Of a DNA stretch of 64,000 nt, positions 34,782 to 43,980 are shown in pieces. The DNA lies in the NCBI GenBank assembly GCA_963783085.1, contig CAWAMJ010000020.1:930001-994000 (forward strand). The letters run 5' to 3'. The position numbers and the translations under genes are program-made. The notes under the pieces are model-generated. The model had not been told where the DNA came from and searched no databases. It worked only from the letters and a program-made list of their open reading frames with translations. The stretch comes from CAVYUC01 sp963783085. Lineage in GTDB: Bacteria; Bacteroidota; Bacteroidia; Bacteroidales; Prolixibacteraceae. Within the stretch, counting starts at the first letter, position 1. Each line of letters opens with the position of its first letter.

Positions 34782-35399
34782 ATGAACGAATTAAAAAATA
34801 TTGACCAGGTCGATTTTGAAAAGTTGAACGGTTTGGTGCCGGCAGTAGTGCAGGACGATAAATCGATGAAAATATTAATGGTAGGTTTTATGAACCGCGA
34901 AGCGCTGGGAAAAACGCAGGAATTGGGGAAAGTTACCTTCTTCAGCCGCACCAAAAACCGCTTGTGGACAAAAGGCGAAGAATCGGGAAATTTTTTGAAT
35001 GTGGTTTCTATTTTGATAGATTGTGACAATGATACACTGTTGATTAAGGCCAGTCCGGTGGGGCCGGTTTGCCACACAGGCGCCGACACCTGTTTCTCGG
35101 AAATCAACCCAAAAGAAGATGTGCAGTTTTTAAGTTATCTGCAGGATTTTATCGATAAACGAAAAAAGGAAATGCCGGAAGGTTCATATACAACTTCGCT
35201 GTTTAAAAAAGGTACCCGGACGATTTCCCAAAAAGTTGGCGAAGAAGCGGTGGAAACCATCATCGGGGCCATGGCCAACGACGACGAAAATTTCATTTAT
35301 GAAGCCGGTGATTTGCTTTATCACCTCATCGTTTTACTTTCCCACAAAGATCTCCGTATTGAAGACGTGATTGGCGAGCTCCGAAAGCGTCACAAATAA
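34782..35399 (+). CDS. hisIE: HisIE, bifunctional PR-AMP cyclohydrolase / PR-ATP pyrophosphatase
   Basis: A fusion of HisI (about residues 1-115) and HisE (about 116-205). The HisI part has KILMVGFMNREALGKT, VTFFSRTKNRLWTKGE and the zinc-binding CHTGADTC. The HisE part has GTRTISQKVGEEAVETIIGA and EAGDLLYHLIVLL. 205 residues is standard for the Bacteroidota fusion. It follows hisF by 49 bases and appears to end the supercluster, with 200 AT-rich bases after it. Confidence 0.95.
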   Translation: MNELKNIDQVDFEKLNGLVPAVVQDDKSMKILMVGFMNREALGKTQELGKVTFFSRTKNRLWTKGEESGNFLNVVSILIDCDNDTLLIKASPVGPVCHTGADTCFSEINPKEDVQFLSYLQDFIDKRKKEMPEGSYTTSLFKKGTRTISQKVGEEAVETIIGAMANDDENFIYEAGDLLYHLIVLLSHKDLRIEDVIGELRKRHK

Positions 35400-35599
35400 A
35401 ACGTTAAATGCTGGTTAAATACCATTGGAGTATTTCATCATTAACCTTTCTGATTCCGATGTTTATAAAACATGGTTATGTAACATAGTTTCATAACATA
35501 TTTGTATAACATGCAACATTTCGTTGGTTTTGAAGTGGTTTTCTCTCCGTAAGTTGGTAGTTTTGTATAGTTATTTGCTAATCAAAAAAAACCGGTACC

Positions 35600-36280
35600 A
35601 TGGAAACTTTAACTACATGCTCAACAAATGTTGCCACAATACTTGCCTGCCGAAAAATTGCAAAATCGTTCAGGGAAAATATCTATGAACTTTCCCGCAT
35701 CCGCAAAGAATGGGATTTGAAATTTGCCACATCGCTCGTGGTTTGGATTGACGACACCATCGAAAAATATTACAAAAAAAATGCTGATGGAATCTATGAT
35801 GAAAAATATCTGGAATGGCACGATATGCTTATTTCAGCACTTCAAAACCTGAGTATTCTGAGGGCCTCGGTTAAAGTTGACTTCAAAAACGATAAAACTT
35901 TTTTGAAGGATTTCTTCAGGAAACAAGGCTACAACGAATTTTTTAGTGATGCTAAAAATGGTGATCATTTGAGCTTGTGTAAATTTTTGTTCCAGTTCAG
36001 AGATAATTTAGATGAAAAAAGCCGGAAAAAAATAGTTGCCAAAGGAACCTGCGATTCTATTTTTGAAAAAATTATCACGGATGCCAATCAAATTCCCACT
36101 TACAAAGAATGTTTTGAACTGCTTGAAAATGAAAGCGAAATGAATTCTTACGGACAAAAAGAAGTCGCAGAAATTTACAAAACGGTACAGGATATTTGCC
36201 GGATTGCCACTGCGTATTACATGTTCGATCCGGCGCAGCGGGCTAAATTTAATTTTTACAAAGTGATGGTTAACCTTTAA
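35600..36280 (+). CDS. Conserved hypothetical protein
   Basis: A 226-residue, soluble, helix-rich protein without signal peptide or membrane segment. I recognise no motif. Charged residues are abundant, and aromatic residues (WDLKFATSLVVWIDD, WHDMLISALQN) punctuate the N-terminal half. It has a TAGTTTTG -7-like element at 35558-35565, 35 bases upstream of the ATG, and a strong bidirectional terminator downstream, so it is probably transcribed alone. Complete frame and normal codon usage suggest a real gene. Confidence 0.65.
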   Translation: METLTTCSTNVATILACRKIAKSFRENIYELSRIRKEWDLKFATSLVVWIDDTIEKYYKKNADGIYDEKYLEWHDMLISALQNLSILRASVKVDFKNDKTFLKDFFRKQGYNEFFSDAKNGDHLSLCKFLFQFRDNLDEKSRKKIVAKGTCDSIFEKIITDANQIPTYKECFELLENESEMNSYGQKEVAEIYKTVQDICRIATAYYMFDPAQRAKFNFYKVMVNL

Positions 36281-36301
36281 ACGATTGATAATTATTTTCA
36301 T

Positions 36302-36340
36302 AAAACAACAGCCTGGGAATATTTTCCAGGCTGTTGTTTT
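36302..36340. terminator. Bidirectional terminator between convergent genes
   Basis: A perfect 15-bp stem (AAAACAACAGCCTGG / CCAGGCTGTTGTTTT) with a 9-base loop and T-runs in both directions. It serves both the hypothetical gene ending at 36280 and the large minus-strand gene ending at 36352. Confidence 0.9.
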
Positions 36341-36351
36341 ATAAAGATATT

Positions 36352-39300
36352 TTAGCTTTTTACGAACAATGGATCGGCGCCGACTGTGCCCGTTAAATCT
36401 TCAACGTATTTTCCCGATTTTACATATTCGAGCCGTTCTTTTGCTTTCATGGTTTTTTCCCCGATATTCAATTCGTTAATCAGCGATTTATTTATCGGAT
36501 TGGCGGTAAAATCTTCAAGATATTGAATTTCAGATTCCAGGAAAGCCGAGTCTTTTTCCTGTTTTAGCTTCAATCTGTCGATATACCAATCTGAATTTAA
36601 GACTGTTTCGCGCTGGAACTGTTTGCGAAGCCCGGGATCAGCCATTTCCTTTCCTTCGTAATTTCCGTATGCCATAATGTGCAACAGGATTTTCAGCGGT
36701 GGAATGGCGGCTTCCACGCTGCCTTCTTCGAAATAGCGCAAAGCAACTTTTTGCTGCGCCTCCACAATGTTGTTAATCCCATCCACAAATTCTTCCATTC
36801 CCTGAAGTTCCGGTTTCAGCATCCGCTCGTTAAAAACTGCCAGCGGTTCGTCGAAAAGCCGGTTCATGCAACGGAATGCGAACGTTTTTGTTATACGATA
36901 TCCAAGCCGGCTGGCCAGCACTTTTTGTCCGTTATATTCAAAGTCTTCCAGTTTTTCGAGCGAATTGTTCTGAATCAGTTTTCGCGCATCACGATCTTCC
37001 GGTTCCAGACGCGCCCAAATTTCGGGAACCAAAATACTGATGTCGTGATCAAACCGTTTTTCCTGGCCCACATATCCTGCTGCTGAACTAAATCCCTGAT
37101 ATTCAGATAAAATATAAGAAAGCAGCGCATTGTTTAAATCTGTTGTGGGCACCAGCATGTTAAACGGTCCCTTGGTGAGCGCCCCTTCGGAACCAGCGCC
37201 TGTTGTGGATGGCGACTTGCCGGTGAGGCTACAGATGAAATCCATAAATAATTCCGGAATTTCCTGATAATGAATCGGATTGTAAACGCTAAGTGGCCGT
37301 ATCCCTGCTTCTTTGTCGGCAGGATTGTTCCGCCTTCCCGGAAGCACGGCATTCACCGGGAAATGCACCGGTTTATCGGGATATATCTTCCGGAACAACC
37401 TGATTCCGGTTTCCGCCAGATAGCTTTCCTGCGTTTCACTTTTAAATATATTTCGCTGCAAATAACGCGGGTTATTGGTGGGCACGCCATTTACCAGCCG
37501 GGTATGCGATGGAGCGACGAAATATCCGTCTTTTTCATGGGTGGCAACCTGTTTAATCAGCTTCTGAACAGGCCCGGTATATTCGTCGAAACAAATTGCA
37601 TCTTCGTAAATATCCACAGCATCCTGCCGGGTCAGAGGCTCATAATTGGTCAAAAATGTATTGTTCTGAACGATATCCCGCTCTGCGTCTTTATCGTAAC
37701 CCCGGATTACCGCTTCATCCGGCCGCTGAAATAAAAAGTATTCGCAGTTGGTTACCAGTTTCACGCTCGGATTTGAATATTCAGGGTTAAGATCATTCAG
37801 TTGGTGTGCCGGCAAAGTGATTGACGCTGTTATGTCGTCTTCCATCTGAATTTTTTCACTCGGGATGAAATCAGACCGCAGCTTATGCAGATACCATTTT
37901 CCCTCGGGACTAAAACCGATACGTACATAACTGGCCGTAATTTTATTGTGTTTATAGCGTAGTGCATTTCCTTTCCGTCCGTTCACAATTTCAACATTCA
38001 GGTGTTCTTTCCAGGAACCATGATCCTGTTGGCTCCGGTACATTCGTTTGATATACAGCGCTAAAGTGCGAACATGTGCCGGAATGCTTTCCAGAAATTC
38101 ATTATATTCATCCGTATACTGATCCGAAGGAGTGAGCAATTTTACTGCCGACCCGAGTGTACGGTGCGGGCTTAAAAACGGCCTCGAAGGCGTTGCATCT
38201 GGATAAACATTTTTCCACCGGTTAGAATAATCATAATTGATAAGGACATCAGCCATTTCTGACGCTTTTTCCAAATCAGGGATATAAAATGAGCCATATT
38301 TAATGGCATTTTGCATCGATTTTGAAATTTCAGATTTTCCGCCGCCGGAAACCGTGCTTGGTTTGTGACAGAAAACTCCTTCGGGAGCGGTATCGATAAT
38401 TCGCCACAATCGCTGCTCCGGATGTTTTACCAGTTGAAATTTATGTCCTGTGGGATGCACATATATTTTTTCAGGAGATAGTTTTAATTTTTGCTCTTTT
38501 CCGTCGTAAATCCAGGAAACCGTGCTTTTTTCCGTGTCAATATCGGCGTATTCCGGAATGTAAATAATATTTGGATATTTTTTATCGACCGCATAATTTT
38601 CCGGGAAAACATTGATTTTTCCTGAAAGCAGCTTTTTAACTTCTTCAAACGTATACTCATTTTTGAATTTCGCAGTGAACGGTTTTCCAAATACGTTATC
38701 GCCCATATTTCCCCGCGGAAAAGCAATGGCGCCGCCTGCATGTTCTTCTTCCACCAATCCATACAAATTCGCTGAATAACTGATTTGCGTTTTAATCTCT
38801 TTTTTTGAATAACCGTAGTAATTGTCGGCGATGAGGGTTACCACTACACCGCGTTCATCACGGCAGGATATTTTAAAAGCGCCGCCATCGTTGTACAGTT
38901 CAGTTTCATTTTTCCAGCACATTTCCTCCCGTTTTTGCCGTTCGGTGGCCTGGTCGAAGTGGGGGAGACCAATGTCTTTTTTCCGCAGTTGGGTAAGTTG
39001 CGGCGCCAGTATTACGCAGCCTGTGTGACCGGTCCAGTGCTCAAAATCGAGCGCGGCATCATTTTTCGCCAGGTTTGGGTCGCCGGCATTGCCAAATATC
39101 GATTCCACAAAATCGAGGTTGCTTACCAGGCTGCCCGGCGCAAAAAAACGAACTTCCATGCTTTTTTCGCTGACAATCCCTTTTATCTCGGGGCAAACCA
39201 CAGGCCGCATCAGCAGCGAAACCATAATTCTGGCCTTATTTTCCTGGGTCGAGGTAAACGGCAGAATATTCAATTCTTCTGAGGGATGCAGCGCCTCGTG

Positions 39301-39858
39301 TAGCAAGTGCGCAAAAGCAATTTTCGGTACTTCAATTTTATCGAGCGCCACCGGCAGGCCACCTTCCACAATGTGAAAAGTGCCTTTTGTCGTTCGCTTG
39401 TCTTTTGCCGGATTGTTTAAAATACCCTGTTTTACACGATAAGAACTAACCAAATCATTTTTGAAAGTATCGCCATTGGCAGGCAAACTTATTTCGCGGC
39501 CGATGCCCGGCTGGTTCAGAATAAATGTGGACGATGGCAGCCGGATAGAACTATTGAAGTCTGCATCTCGCAGGTAATCGTCAATAAAGTTCTGAATGCG
39601 TGTATCTACCGGCGAAAGATGGTCGGACAGCAACCGCGATTTTTCCCTGAAACTGCTGATTAAACCTTCGGTAAGGGAAATGACACGGTCGTTTAACTGC
39701 ATTGAATTTTCGTCCGATTCATAGTCAAAAAGCGGTTGACCAAGTGCAGCCAACTGAAGATTAATGTATTGTATCATTTCTTTTCGGTCTTTCTTACCGG
39801 GTTTTTGTATCATTATTTTACTGTTTTTCATGCGGATCACTTTTTTTAATTCGTCCAT
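36352..39858 (-). CDS. 1168-residue protein, putative PPi-dependent PEP carboxykinase
   Basis: A soluble 130-kDa-class protein with no signal peptide. Size and motif style suggest the pyrophosphate-dependent PEP carboxykinase described in Entamoeba and Propionibacterium, which interconverts oxaloacetate plus PPi and PEP plus phosphate and CO2. Glycine/Ser-rich motifs that could bind phosphate are PSTVSGGGKSEISKS near residue 510 and SGKSPSTTGAGSEGALTKGP near 890. Near 375 is GGAIAFPRGNMGDNVFGKPF. The gene is monocistronic. My assignment is by memory of the family and needs a profile search; otherwise it is a conserved protein of unknown function. Confidence 0.5.
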   Translation of the reverse strand: MDELKKVIRMKNSKIMIQKPGKKDRKEMIQYINLQLAALGQPLFDYESDENSMQLNDRVISLTEGLISSFREKSRLLSDHLSPVDTRIQNFIDDYLRDADFNSSIRLPSSTFILNQPGIGREISLPANGDTFKNDLVSSYRVKQGILNNPAKDKRTTKGTFHIVEGGLPVALDKIEVPKIAFAHLLHEALHPSEELNILPFTSTQENKARIMVSLLMRPVVCPEIKGIVSEKSMEVRFFAPGSLVSNLDFVESIFGNAGDPNLAKNDAALDFEHWTGHTGCVILAPQLTQLRKKDIGLPHFDQATERQKREEMCWKNETELYNDGGAFKISCRDERGVVVTLIADNYYGYSKKEIKTQISYSANLYGLVEEEHAGGAIAFPRGNMGDNVFGKPFTAKFKNEYTFEEVKKLLSGKINVFPENYAVDKKYPNIIYIPEYADIDTEKSTVSWIYDGKEQKLKLSPEKIYVHPTGHKFQLVKHPEQRLWRIIDTAPEGVFCHKPSTVSGGGKSEISKSMQNAIKYGSFYIPDLEKASEMADVLINYDYSNRWKNVYPDATPSRPFLSPHRTLGSAVKLLTPSDQYTDEYNEFLESIPAHVRTLALYIKRMYRSQQDHGSWKEHLNVEIVNGRKGNALRYKHNKITASYVRIGFSPEGKWYLHKLRSDFIPSEKIQMEDDITASITLPAHQLNDLNPEYSNPSVKLVTNCEYFLFQRPDEAVIRGYDKDAERDIVQNNTFLTNYEPLTRQDAVDIYEDAICFDEYTGPVQKLIKQVATHEKDGYFVAPSHTRLVNGVPTNNPRYLQRNIFKSETQESYLAETGIRLFRKIYPDKPVHFPVNAVLPGRRNNPADKEAGIRPLSVYNPIHYQEIPELFMDFICSLTGKSPSTTGAGSEGALTKGPFNMLVPTTDLNNALLSYILSEYQGFSSAAGYVGQEKRFDHDISILVPEIWARLEPEDRDARKLIQNNSLEKLEDFEYNGQKVLASRLGYRITKTFAFRCMNRLFDEPLAVFNERMLKPELQGMEEFVDGINNIVEAQQKVALRYFEEGSVEAAIPPLKILLHIMAYGNYEGKEMADPGLRKQFQRETVLNSDWYIDRLKLKQEKDSAFLESEIQYLEDFTANPINKSLINELNIGEKTMKAKERLEYVKSGKYVEDLTGTVGADPLFVKS

Positions 39859-40023
39859 ACTAAATTATTTAATTCGACATCTCTTCAAAATAACATTCCT
39901 CTGAAAGTATAACTGGAAGCGAATATTTATGTTTGGGTTAACATGAAGAATATTTTGGAGGCCTTTATGTGACAATTATAAAACCGTAGCATTTTTCATA
40001 TTTTTCCATGGCTATTGATAAAA

Positions 40024-40062
40024 ACACAACAGATAGTTCAAATTCATGAACTATCTGTTGTG
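40024..40062 (-). terminator. Terminator of the SusCD/oxidoreductase operon
   Basis: A perfect 17-bp stem (ACACAACAGATAGTTCA / TGAACTATCTGTTGTGT) with a 5-base loop, just after the stop of the TIM-barrel gene on the minus strand. Confidence 0.88.
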
Positions 40063-40086
40063 TTTTTAAAAGGAGCAATGTAGAAT

Positions 40087-41001
40087 TTATAAATAGCTTA
40101 TAATTTTATCCATTCGTTCCGAGACATCTTTTAGGCGGTTTCTGTCGCCACCACTAACCTCGGCTGTTAACCATCCTCCTTTGTGGTTGACTTCGCTAAT
40201 GGTTTTCATAACAACCGGCCAATTGTTGTCACCTTCAAGCAACTCAACATTAAATCCTTCCCTCAATCCTTTTGTGTTCATCAATTCACGGCTGAATTCC
40301 TTGATGTGGAGTTTCATAATGCGCGTATTGAGTGTTTTGATCCAGTGTTCGGGCCAGCCATACCTTAAAATGTTGCCAATGTCAAAGTACCAGCCTACTA
40401 ACGGGTGGTTAATTTCATCGACGAACCTTTTGGATTCTATCGGGCTAAGCAGGAAATTATTCCAGACGTTTTCGAGGGCAATCTGCATTCCGGTTTTTTC
40501 AGCATATGGAATTAATTCCCTGATGGAGTTTAGCGCCGTGTTATATGCTTGTTCGTAACCTACATTTTCGTTGACCACTCCGGGAACTACTAAAACAGTA
40601 TCGCCACCAAAATCTTTTACGTCTTGCAGCGACTGGGCAACCGAATCAATGATTTGTTTTCGTACTGCCGGGTCAGGATCGGTAAGCGGTAACTTCCAGT
40701 GGTCTTTATTCACTACACTTGGAAGTTCGATGCCTGATTTTGCTTTGGCTTCCAGAACTTCGGATTTATCCAGGTCGATAGGGCTGTTTAGCTCAACTCC
40801 GTCGAATCCCAAATCTTTTACCAATTTGAACTTGTCCGCCAATGACAATTCTTCTTTGATCATGCCAAAGCCAAGACTTTTTTTTAAGACAACTTTACCG
40901 GTGACATTTGTCTGTGTTACACTTGCTGAAAGCGTTTGGGGCGTTACAGTCGCCGCGCCTGCCATCAGAGCTGCCGATTTAATGAAACTCTTTCTGTTCA
41001 T
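40087..41001 (-). CDS. Secreted TIM-barrel sugar isomerase/epimerase-like protein
   Basis: A 304-residue protein of the xylose-isomerase-like AP-endonuclease 2 superfamily. A signal-like N-terminus (MNRKSFIKSAALMAGAATV) suggests export, possibly by a Tat-like route. Core motifs are FDGVELNSPIDLDKS, a metal-site IALENVWNNFLLSP, GWYFDIGNIL and TRIMKLHIKEFSR. The ATG at 41001 lies 7 bases after the stop of the Gfo/Idh gene; a longer frame reaching 41115 would overlap that gene and is rejected. Together with the two Gfo/Idh proteins it suggests oxidation followed by isomerisation or cleavage of a sugar derivative. Confidence 0.82.
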   Translation of the reverse strand: MNRKSFIKSAALMAGAATVTPQTLSASVTQTNVTGKVVLKKSLGFGMIKEELSLADKFKLVKDLGFDGVELNSPIDLDKSEVLEAKAKSGIELPSVVNKDHWKLPLTDPDPAVRKQIIDSVAQSLQDVKDFGGDTVLVVPGVVNENVGYEQAYNTALNSIRELIPYAEKTGMQIALENVWNNFLLSPIESKRFVDEINHPLVGWYFDIGNILRYGWPEHWIKTLNTRIMKLHIKEFSRELMNTKGLREGFNVELLEGDNNWPVVMKTISEVNHKGGWLTAEVSGGDRNRLKDVSERMDKIISYL

Positions 41002-41008
41002 GGTATTT

Positions 41009-42316
41009 TTATTTAAACTTTGTGATGCCCGGGACTGCAATCGGAATGTCATATTTTGTATTCCAGGAAATATTCCCCGGGAATAATTCTTCCATAGAAG
41101 AAAGTGCTTGCTCATACGAAATGGTTTCGCCGGAATAAGCTGCCATCCGACCTGCCATAGCCAGCAGGTTGGAACGGGTCATCCACTCTCCATCGTTCAT
41201 TGGTTTACCGCTTCTGATGGAGGCAAACAATTCATCGTGTTCCTGCTGATACATATTCTTTACTTTCGATTTTTTGTAAGCATCGGCATCAGTAAATTTA
41301 GTATCGTCATCATATTTCCAGGGATTTTTGCCTTTTATTTCATGCAATCCTGTTCGGCAATCCACAAGACATTTCCGTCCGAACCGGCAAGTTCAACTGC
41401 ATACGATGGGGTTGTTCCGTTTTGCTGACGGCAAAAAACATAAGCTTTTGTTCCGTTTGAATATTCATAGGTTATCCCAAAGTGGTCATAAACATTACCA
41501 AACTTTTTATCTGTCCTTTTTTGTCTTCCGCCGGTTCCGCTTATTTTCACCGGCGCCTCGTCGCCCATGGCCCATGAAAGCATATCAATGCTGTGGATGG
41601 CCTGCTCAATAATGTGATCACCCGACAGCCAGTTGTAGTAAAGCCAGTTGCGTAATTGATATTCCATATCCGACCATCCTTTTTGGCGTTCTTTATACCA
41701 CAATTCACCTGTGTTGTAGGTTGCTTCGGCTGCAAGTATTTCTCCTATCTGACCATCTAAGTACACGGCTGAAATGTTTCGCGTTTCGGGATGTGGTGTC
41801 TCCAGCAAAATCCGGAAACCAGGGATAAGCTGTTTGTCTTTTGCTTTTTTGGCAGCTCATCATTACCCTGCGTAGCCCCGGGGCATCTACAGCAAAGGGT
41901 TTTTCGCAGAAAATATGTTTACCGGCATTAACTGCTGCTTCCAAATGCTCGGGCCGGAAAGCAGGCGGTGTAGCTAATAAAATCACATCAACATCTGAAT
42001 CTATAAGTTTTTGAAAAGCATCCAGCCCCACAAATTTCTTATTGTCAGCCACCTGCACTTTTTCGCTAAATTTTTGTTTTAATGAGTTGTATGATTCTTC
42101 CAGGTGATCAGAAAAAGCATCGGCCATGGCAGAAAGCACCACATTCGGATCTGCGTTTAATGCTTGTTCTGCAGCTCCTGTTCCACGACCGCCACATCCA
42201 ATTAGCCCTATTTTTAATGTATCGCTGTTAGCTGCCCATACTGCATTTGAGGAGATTACTGTTCCCACAGTTGCCAGTCCGGCAATTTTCGTGAATTGTC
42301 TTCTTGATAAGTCCAT
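41009..42316 (-). CDS. Secreted Gfo/Idh/MocA oxidoreductase (two frameshifts)
   Basis: NAD(P)-dependent sugar oxidoreductase with a twin-arginine-like start (MDLSRRQFTKIAGLATVG) and the Rossmann motif IGLIGCGGRGTGAAEQAL. HIFCEKPFAVDAPGLRRVM is the family's conserved EKP segment. Two corrections are needed: one base too many in the T6 run at 41845-41850, and one base missing near 41347. Applied together they give a 435-residue protein, like the intact 429-residue neighbour. The C-terminal part ends in VPGITKFK. Corrected layout matches its paralogue upstream throughout. Confidence 0.85.
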
Positions 42317-42391
42317 AATATTTAGATTTTTATTGTTTAAAAAATGTATCAATATTATATATAAAATATATTGTGTTTTAGCATTTTAAAG

Positions 42392-43681
42392 TTACACAAG
42401 TAGCGTTACACCAGGAATAGCTATTTCAGGAAAAGGAAGGTTGCCAAATTCAAATTTATCGGGAGTTAAATTTGTTTGTGACTCATTCATAATCCAATCC
42501 CAGGAGATTGTTTTTCCGGTATAGCAACTCATTCGGCCCAATATCGTCGTCAACGTACTTTCCGACACCTGTTTTCCATTATTTAACTTTAGCCCTTTAC
42601 GAATTGCCTCAATTTGTAAAGAATGTTGTGCGATTGACGGATTCCCTTCGGCTTTTAGTTCCTGTTTGTTTTTGTTTATGATTATTGCTTTGCTGAAATT
42701 AATATATGCACTTCCTTTTGTTCCGACAATTCTTTGATCATTTCGGGTGGCTGCGTTATCGATTTGTGTTCCAATGTATTCCACCCTTACATCACCCGGG
42801 TATAAATATTCAACACTAAAGTGGTCGTATATATGACCCCATTTCCCGGTTTTGGGACCTGTACGTGCCTGCCGGCCACCAAAGCCTACACAGCTAATTG
42901 GGGGTGAGCCAAATGCCCAATTCATTAAATCCAAATTGTGGATATGCATTTCTGTAATAAAATCTCCACCACTCCAGGTATAGAAGTACCAATTTCTAAG
43001 TTGCCATTCCATGTCAGACCACTCCGCTTTTCGTTCAAATGGTCCCCACGCTCTCATAGCTCCACCCATGCGGCAGCATTGTCCTCCGACAAGGTCCCCA
43101 ATCTCTCCGTTCTGAATCTGGTTCATGACATTCTTGATATGCTCTGCCTGACGCATCTGGGTTCCTCCTACAACGGTCAACCCTTTTTTATCTGCTAGTT
43201 CGGTTGTGGCAATTACCTCACGTACACCTATGGGATCTACCGCAATTGGTTTTTCCATGAACACATGCTTGTTGGATTCAATTGCAGCTCTAAAATGTTG
43301 CGGACGAAAAACGGGCGGAGTGGTTAGTAAAACGAGCTCTAAATCACATGCTAATACTCCTTTATATGCATCAAATCCGACGAACTTGTTCTTTTCAGGA
43401 ACGTTTACTTTATCTGCGGCTCTTTCCACAACTTTGTCATAAAAGGTCTTCAAATGGTCCTCAAAAAGATCGCCCATAGCAACTACTTCAACATTTGGAG
43501 CTGAATTTAAACAATCGATAAGATCAGCAAGACCACGTCCTCCGCATCCTATTATACCAACGCGAATTTTCTGTTCATTCTGGCGGTAATTTCTGCCCGC
43601 AAAACTAATTGAAGGAAAAGCAATTATTGGTGAAGCGATCGCTGCTTTTCTTACAAAATCTCTTCTGTTTATGTCGTTCAT
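42392..43681 (-). CDS. Secreted Gfo/Idh/MocA oxidoreductase
   Basis: An intact 429-residue paralogue of the next gene. It starts with a Tat-type signal (NDINRRDFVRKAAIASP), followed by the dinucleotide-binding VGIIGCGGRGLADLIDCL, the catalytic-region EKPIAVDPIGVREVI and the C-terminal GRMSCYTGKTISWDWIMN. Enzymes of this type oxidise sugars or glycosides outside the cytoplasm. ATG 43681 is chosen because the signal begins there; an 18-residue upstream extension is rejected. It follows susD by 300 bases and leads the oxidoreductase-isomerase group. Confidence 0.88.
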   Translation of the reverse strand: MNDINRRDFVRKAAIASPIIAFPSISFAGRNYRQNEQKIRVGIIGCGGRGLADLIDCLNSAPNVEVVAMGDLFEDHLKTFYDKVVERAADKVNVPEKNKFVGFDAYKGVLACDLELVLLTTPPVFRPQHFRAAIESNKHVFMEKPIAVDPIGVREVIATTELADKKGLTVVGGTQMRQAEHIKNVMNQIQNGEIGDLVGGQCCRMGGAMRAWGPFERKAEWSDMEWQLRNWYFYTWSGGDFITEMHIHNLDLMNWAFGSPPISCVGFGGRQARTGPKTGKWGHIYDHFSVEYLYPGDVRVEYIGTQIDNAATRNDQRIVGTKGSAYINFSKAIIINKNKQELKAEGNPSIAQHSLQIEAIRKGLKLNNGKQVSESTLTTILGRMSCYTGKTISWDWIMNESQTNLTPDKFEFGNLPFPEIAIPGVTLLV

Positions 43682-43931
43682 TTTATTTGATTTAGATGTT
43701 AAGAATAAAGTTTTACAATTGCATTTAGAATCCACACCGGGATTATATGATGAAATAGTACTGAGAACATCAGAAACGGGTGCTCCGGTTCCAGGTACAA
43801 ACTGGTACGCTGACTTACTGAAATTTGTTCTTTTTCATTTGTAACCCGGGTAAATGAATTTCTTCTATTTTGGATTTGTCGGATGATGAACATAGTGGAA
43901 GATATAAATATGGTTATTCACGTTAGATTCA

Positions 43932-43972
43932 AAATCCAATTAGGACCTTCTAATAAGGTCCTTATTGGATTT
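43932..43972 (-). terminator. Hairpin after susD
   Basis: Near-perfect stem AATCCAAT-AGGACCTT / AAGGTCCTT-ATTGGATT with a short loop, directly downstream of the susD stop. It may end the SusCD transcript or reduce read-through into the oxidoreductases. Confidence 0.75.
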
Positions 43973-43980
43973 CTAAGTAA

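Noticed and set aside
41002..41115. N-terminal extension of the TIM-barrel protein.
   Set aside because: It overlaps the Gfo/Idh gene, and the export signal begins at 41001.
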